NCBI GenBank assembly: GCA_021815655.1 | Contig: JAKAGJ010000068.1 | Span: 1 to 8,121, forward strand | From: Deltaproteobacteria bacterium | GTDB taxonomy: Bacteria; Desulfobacterota; Desulfarculia; Desulfarculales; Desulfarculaceae | Reading direction: 5' to 3' | Length of the DNA: 8,121 nucleotides | In this document: piece after piece, positions 4,407 through 8,121 of the stretch | Position numbering within the stretch: the stretch's first letter is position 1 | Layout of the letters: every line of letters starts with the position of its first letter | Made by a program: the position numbers and the translations under genes | Notes under the pieces: generated by a model | Database searches by the model: none | What the model saw: only the letters and a program-made list of their open reading frames with translations | What the model was told of the DNA's origin: nothing

Positions 4407-6997
4407 TGCCCCGCAACCCCGGCCAAAAGATGGGCTTTTTGCATAAGCTCCTTCCTTGGCGCCGGGGTGAGGTCATCCCCTTCACCGAGATATTCGGCCG
4501 CTTCCAGAGCATCCTGCAAAAGAACACCACCGCCATGGAAATAATCGGCGATATGGGCGCCAAACTGGGGGGCGAATTCATCTTCGACAAGAAGTACCTG
4601 CGCGACTGCGTGCGCCAGGTGAGCGAGGTGGTGCGCTCCAGCGCCTATGACCTGAACTTCATCACCGCCAACAATTACCTGGAGGTCTACGAGGTACTGG
4701 AAAACCTGAGCACCGAGCTGGAGACCGAGCTGGCGGGCAAGATCGTGGTGCACCAGCGCCAGAACATCTACCGCCTGGAAGATATCGGCGACAACATGGA
4801 TGACGCCGTGGGGCTCAAGGCCTACAATCTTTCCCGCCTGGCCCGCCTGGCCGGGGTGAGGGTGCCGGCCGGCTTCGTGGTGAGCATCGCCGGTTTCCGG
4901 GGCTATCTGGCCTACAACAACCTTTTTCAGAAGATCGAAACCCTCATCGAGGACGGCGCCGCCGGCCGGCGCAGCCTGGAGTCGGCCTCCCAGGCCATCC
5001 GCCTGGCCATCCTGGGCGGCGACATCCAGCCCGGCCTGCGCCGGGAGATCCTGTCGGCCGCCGAGGGCATATGCGCCGGCAATCCCGAGCGCTGCTACTT
5101 CTCGGTGCGCTCCAGCGCCCTGGGCGAGGACGGCGACCTGAGCTTCGCCGGGGTTCACGACTCCTTTCTCAACGTGCCCTTCCGCGAGCTTCTGTCCAGC
5201 TACAAGAAGGTCCTGGCCAGCCTGTTCAGCCCCACCAGCCTGGAATACCGCCAGGGCAAGCGCCTGCTGCCCTTGGAGATGGCCATGCCGGTGCTCTACC
5301 AGGTCATGGTCAACAGCCGCAGTTCGGGGGTGGTCTTCACCCTGGACCCCGTGGACCCCACGCGCCAAGAGTGCCTTATCAGCGCCTCCTGGGGCCTGGG
5401 GCGCATGGTGGTGGAGGACCAGGGCATGGTGGACACCTACCGCGTCTCGCGCCAGGCCCCCCATGTCCTGTTGGAGCAGCGCATCGGCCACAAGGCCAGC
5501 ATGCTGGCGCCCCTGGAGGCCGGCCCCCCCCGGGAGGTGGCCGCGCCGGCCCAGGACCAGCCTTGCCTCAACCCCGGCCAGGCCGCCGAGCTGGCCGATC
5601 TGGCCCTGACCCTGGAGCGCTTCTTCAAGCGCCCCCTGGACATCGAGTGGAGCCTGGACCAGGAGGACGTGCTGTGGCTATTGCAGGCCCGCTCCCTGGG
5701 GGTGCAGTCCGGCGGACGCGCCCGCAGCAACCAGCTCAAGGGCCTTTTGGCCGATCACCGCGTGCTTCTGGCCGAGCGGGGGGTGATCGCCTACCGGGGC
5801 ATCGCCGCCGGCCCGGTGGCCCTGGTGGAGGAGGGCGACGACCTGGGCCTGGTGCCGGCGGGGGCCGTGGTGGTGGCCCGCTACAGTTCGCCCTGGCTGG
5901 CCAAGGCCATACCCCGGGCCAGCGCGGTGCTCACCGACGTGGGCAGCACCACCGGCCACCTGGCCACGGTGGCCCGGGAGTTCAGGGTGCCAGCCATCGT
6001 GGACATGGGCGAGGCCACCAAGGTGCTCAAGCCGGGCCAGGAGGTCACGGTGGACGCCGAGCGCAATCTGGTCTACCAGGGGCGCATCGAGGAACTGCTG
6101 CACAACCAGCTCCTGGAGGCCACGGCCTTTGAGACCACCTACGAGTTTCAGTTGCTGCGCCGGCTCCTGCGCCGCATCAGCCCCCTGACGCTCACCGACC
6201 CCGATTCGCCGGAGTTTACCGCCCGCCGTTGCCAGACCCTACACGACGTGATCCGCTTTGTGCACGAGAAGGCGGTGCAGGCCCTGGTGGACGTGGGCAA
6301 GGCCCCCTGGAACCTGCAACGGCGAGGTGGCAAGCGGCTAAAGTCCAGCCTGCCCCTGGACCTGGTGCTCATCGACGTGGGGGGGGGGCTGGCCCCGGAG
6401 GTGCAGGGCAAGAGCCAGGTTACTCCCGAGCAGGTGGTATCGGCCCCCATGCTGGCCCTGTGGCGGGGGCTCACCTGGCCCCAGGCCTGGAGCACCGAGC
6501 CCATACCGGTGGACTTCAAGGGCCTCATGGCCAGCCTGACCCGCATGCGCCCCGCCCAGTTGGACGGCGCGGCCACGGGCATGAACCTGGCCGTGGTGGG
6601 CTCCAACTACCTGAACATGAGCCTGCGCGTGGGTTACCATTTCACGGTGGTGGACTCATATCTGGGGCCCATGCCCAACTACAACTATATCTACTTCCGC
6701 TTCATGGGCGGGGTTACGGACATCACCCGGCGCTCCCGGCGGGCCGCGCTGCTCTCCGCCATCCTGGAGGAAAGCTCCTTCAAGGTGGAGTCCAAGGGCG
6801 ACGTGGTGGTGGCGCGGGTCAAGAAGATGAGCCAGGAACGCACCGAGGAACTGCTGGTTCTGTTGGGGCGGCTGATCGGTTTCGCCAGGCAGCTGGACGT
6901 GCTCATGAAGGACGATGCGGCCATCGGCCTTTTCTTCGAACAATTCATGGGTCAACAACAAGCCAAGCAAGGGGAACTCTCAAGCCATGGAGAATGA
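4406..6997 (+). CDS. PEP synthase/pyruvate phosphate dikinase-like protein with unrecognised C-terminal domain
   Basis: Cytoplasmic protein of 863 aa that probably moves phosphate from ATP through a histidine to an unknown acceptor. Residues 1-120 are an unrecognised, mostly helical region. The PPDK N-terminal ATP-grasp domain covers about 124-435: DAVGLKAYNL (Lys138), VRVPAGFVVS, SVRSSALGED (Arg235), FAGVHDSFLNV, SSGVVFTLDP, SWGLG, DIEW (Glu414) and the closing LQARS. The swivelling PEP-utilising domain covers about 460-560, with the phospho-carrier His517 in GSTTGHLATVARE. After it, residues 575-863 do not resemble the PEP/pyruvate-binding TIM barrel of PpsA or PpdK: the region is too short and the barrel's signature motifs are not seen. 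It has conserved-looking patches such as LIDVGGG (655-661) and PNYNYIYFRFMGG (757-769). It is therefore unlikely to be a true PEP synthase. GGGAGGT at 4394-4400 fixes the ATG at 4406. A run of ten G (6379-6388) lies inside the gene. Confidence 0.88.
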   Translation: MPRNPGQKMGFLHKLLPWRRGEVIPFTEIFGRFQSILQKNTTAMEIIGDMGAKLGGEFIFDKKYLRDCVRQVSEVVRSSAYDLNFITANNYLEVYEVLENLSTELETELAGKIVVHQRQNIYRLEDIGDNMDDAVGLKAYNLSRLARLAGVRVPAGFVVSIAGFRGYLAYNNLFQKIETLIEDGAAGRRSLESASQAIRLAILGGDIQPGLRREILSAAEGICAGNPERCYFSVRSSALGEDGDLSFAGVHDSFLNVPFRELLSSYKKVLASLFSPTSLEYRQGKRLLPLEMAMPVLYQVMVNSRSSGVVFTLDPVDPTRQECLISASWGLGRMVVEDQGMVDTYRVSRQAPHVLLEQRIGHKASMLAPLEAGPPREVAAPAQDQPCLNPGQAAELADLALTLERFFKRPLDIEWSLDQEDVLWLLQARSLGVQSGGRARSNQLKGLLADHRVLLAERGVIAYRGIAAGPVALVEEGDDLGLVPAGAVVVARYSSPWLAKAIPRASAVLTDVGSTTGHLATVAREFRVPAIVDMGEATKVLKPGQEVTVDAERNLVYQGRIEELLHNQLLEATAFETTYEFQLLRRLLRRISPLTLTDPDSPEFTARRCQTLHDVIRFVHEKAVQALVDVGKAPWNLQRRGGKRLKSSLPLDLVLIDVGGGLAPEVQGKSQVTPEQVVSAPMLALWRGLTWPQAWSTEPIPVDFKGLMASLTRMRPAQLDGAATGMNLAVVGSNYLNMSLRVGYHFTVVDSYLGPMPNYNYIYFRFMGGVTDITRRSRRAALLSAILEESSFKVESKGDVVVARVKKMSQERTEELLVLLGRLIGFARQLDVLMKDDAAIGLFFEQFMGQQQAKQGELSSHGE

Positions 6998-6998
6998 C

Positions 6999-7388
6999 AT
7001 GGGAAACAATTTGTCGATCTGCCTGCTGGACGACGAGCCCATAGTGGGCGACCGCCTGCGGCCGGAGCTGGAGAACGACGGCTACGAGGTGGAGGTCTTT
7101 ACCGACAGCGCCAGCGCCATGCAGCGGGTGGAGCAGCGCTGCTTTGACATCGTCATCACCGACCTGAAGATGGAGGGCGCCGACGGCATGGCCTTTCTGG
7201 AGCTGGTGCGCGAGAGGTGCCCCGGCAGCCAGGTGATCGTCATCACCGGCTACGCCACCATCGAGACGGCCCGCGAGGCCTTCGTCAAGGGAGCCTACGA
7301 TTTCATCGCCAAGCCCTTCCGCATAGGCGAGATAAGGGAGGCGGTCAAGAAGGCCCGCAAGAAGCTGGGCAAGAAGACGGTGCAGTAA
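6999..7388 (+). CDS. Stand-alone response-regulator receiver protein
   Basis: Single receiver domain of 129 aa with no output domain. The acidic pocket is Asp11-Asp12-Glu13, the phospho-acceptor is Asp55 (IVITDLKMEG), and Thr83 (VITGYATIET) and Lys105 (AKPF) complete the active site, so it should be phosphorylatable. The end is a short Lys-rich helix (117-126). The sequence resembles the receiver of the NtrC-like regulator at 854-2203 in the region TG-x-x-(S/T)IETA…KPFR, so both might receive phosphate from the same kinase (inference). The start at 6999 has GGAG at 6989-6992 with 6-nt spacing. ATG 6987 is an alternative four residues longer, preceded by AGGGGA at longer spacing. It is one base downstream of the dikinase-like gene, so it is probably in the same transcript. 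It may act as a phosphate sink, a shuttle or a protein-interaction switch for its neighbours. Confidence 0.93.
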   Translation: MGNNLSICLLDDEPIVGDRLRPELENDGYEVEVFTDSASAMQRVEQRCFDIVITDLKMEGADGMAFLELVRERCPGSQVIVITGYATIETAREAFVKGAYDFIAKPFRIGEIREAVKKARKKLGKKTVQ

Positions 7389-7410
7389 AGCCCGTAATGG
7401 AGATGTAATC

Positions 7411-8121
7411 ATGCTGTCGTCGCTGGTTGCCGTGGACCGCAATCTGGAGTCCAGCTTTGCCCTGCGCATGGCCTGCTGGCTGGGGGGCCGGGTCAGCCCC
7501 ATCCACGTGGTGGAGAGCCCCGCGCGCGAGATGTCCTTTGGCATCGGCTGGGCGCGCAAATCCTGGGAACAGGACGCCGTGGAACAGGCCCGTTTGGTGG
7601 TGGACGAGCTGGTGGAGGCCGAGCGCTATCAGTGCCCGGCCCTGGCCCCCCTCTTGGTGGTGGCGGGCGATCCGGTGCAGCAGATCGCCACGGCGCTGAA
7701 GACGCAGGGCCTGGACCTGTTGGTGCTGGGCGTGCCCTTCCGGGGGATGCAGGCCCACGGTCTGGCCCGGCGTTTCAGCCAATACGCCGAAAAGGCGCAC
7801 CTGGAGATACCGGCCTTGCTGGTGCGTGGGCTGGGGCCCATCAAGCGGGTCAGCGCGCTCACCGACGGCAGCAAGTGGGCCGAGGACGCCCTGGGGCTCT
7901 TGGCCCGCTCGGAGCCGGCGGCGGGGCGGGAAATCACTTTGATCGGCATCTCGCCCGGCGAGCATCCCGACCCCTCGGCCGAGGCCCGCGAGCTCACCAG
8001 GGGGGCGGCCATTCTGGAAGAAAAAGGCATCCGGCCGGCGGCGGCCAAGGCCTCGGAGATGGGCGAGGAGGCCTTGCTGAAGCGGCTGCGGGATTCCGAC
8101 CTGGTGGTCTGCCCCCACTTG
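7411..8121 (+). CDS. Universal stress protein (UspA superfamily), tandem domains; 3' end outside window
   Basis: The frame from ATG 7411 is open for 237 codons to the right edge, so the protein is incomplete. Residues 1-133 form a Usp-like alpha/beta domain. It begins with SLVAVDRNLESSFAL, has HVVE at the end of the second strand (52-55), AGDPVQQIATAL (85-96) and DLLVLGVPFRG (102-112), and closes with IPALLVRG (126-133). A second repeat starts at about 136 (KRVSALTDGSKWAEDAL) and is still running at LVVCPHL, at the cut. The usual ATP loop (G-x2-G-x9-G-S/T) is not clear in the first domain: GVPFRGMQAHGLARRFS lacks the Gly-Ser. It may therefore not bind ATP like UspFG-type proteins. GGAG at 7399-7402 lies 8 nt before the start. 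A 22-nt gap separates it from the receiver gene, so it is probably the fifth gene of the operon. Its role is uncertain, but Usp proteins generally accompany stress or starvation responses. Confidence 0.85.
   Translation, partial: MLSSLVAVDRNLESSFALRMACWLGGRVSPIHVVESPAREMSFGIGWARKSWEQDAVEQARLVVDELVEAERYQCPALAPLLVVAGDPVQQIATALKTQGLDLLVLGVPFRGMQAHGLARRFSQYAEKAHLEIPALLVRGLGPIKRVSALTDGSKWAEDALGLLARSEPAAGREITLIGISPGEHPDPSAEARELTRGAAILEEKGIRPAAAKASEMGEEALLKRLRDSDLVVCPHL

Noticed and set aside
4400..5491. 363-codon minus-strand frame opposite the dikinase-like gene
   Set aside because: It is a GC-driven shadow of a gene with clear ATP-grasp motifs, without its own ribosome binding site or known domain.

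Overview
The window is GC-rich and compactly coded, with all genes on the + strand, except for one AT-rich intergenic gap. NtrC-type two-component genes, a sigma-54 promoter and a TauE/SafE–TIGR02186–dikinase-like–receiver–Usp gene order point to a Desulfobacterota/deltaproteobacterial chromosome, possibly Desulfarculales-like. That placement comes from gene style and composition and was not tested by search.

Region 1 (1-2203) is a two-component pair. It holds the 3' part of a membrane-type histidine kinase (HAMP remnant, HisKA, HATPase_c), overlapping by 8 bp a complete NtrC-family response regulator (receiver, AAA+ sigma-54 activation domain, Fis-type HTH).

Region 2 (2204-2674) is a 471-bp non-coding gap. 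Its first half carries a 99-bp direct repeat in two near-identical copies, preceded by an extra 14-bp partial unit. Its second half drops sharply in GC. It contains two 17-bp palindromes of the same sequence type (TGTTTMA-N3-TTAAACA) whose centres are 75 bp apart. About 75 bp beyond the second one lies a well-formed sigma-54 -24/-12 element (GGCAC-N5-TTGC). This is the expected layout of an enhancer-dependent promoter, and an enhancer-binding protein is encoded immediately upstream.

Region 3 (2675-8121) is a tight five-gene operon. It encodes a TauE/SafE-family membrane permease, a secreted and C-terminally anchored TIGR02186-family protein, and an 863-residue PEP synthase-like protein. The last has an ATP-grasp domain and a swivelling phospho-histidine domain but no recognisable PEP-binding barrel. 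A stand-alone receiver follows, and then a tandem universal stress protein that runs off the right edge. Junctions are a 1-nt gap, a 1-nt overlap, a 1-nt gap and a 22-nt gap, so co-transcription from the sigma-54 promoter is likely.

Working model (inference): the kinase senses an unknown envelope or redox signal and phosphorylates the NtrC-like regulator, which binds the palindromes and activates the operon. The operon would join anion/sulfur-compound export (TauE/SafE, TIGR02186) to an unusual phosphotransfer protein and two signalling or stress proteins. Neither the transported substrate nor the phosphate acceptor can be read from the sequence.
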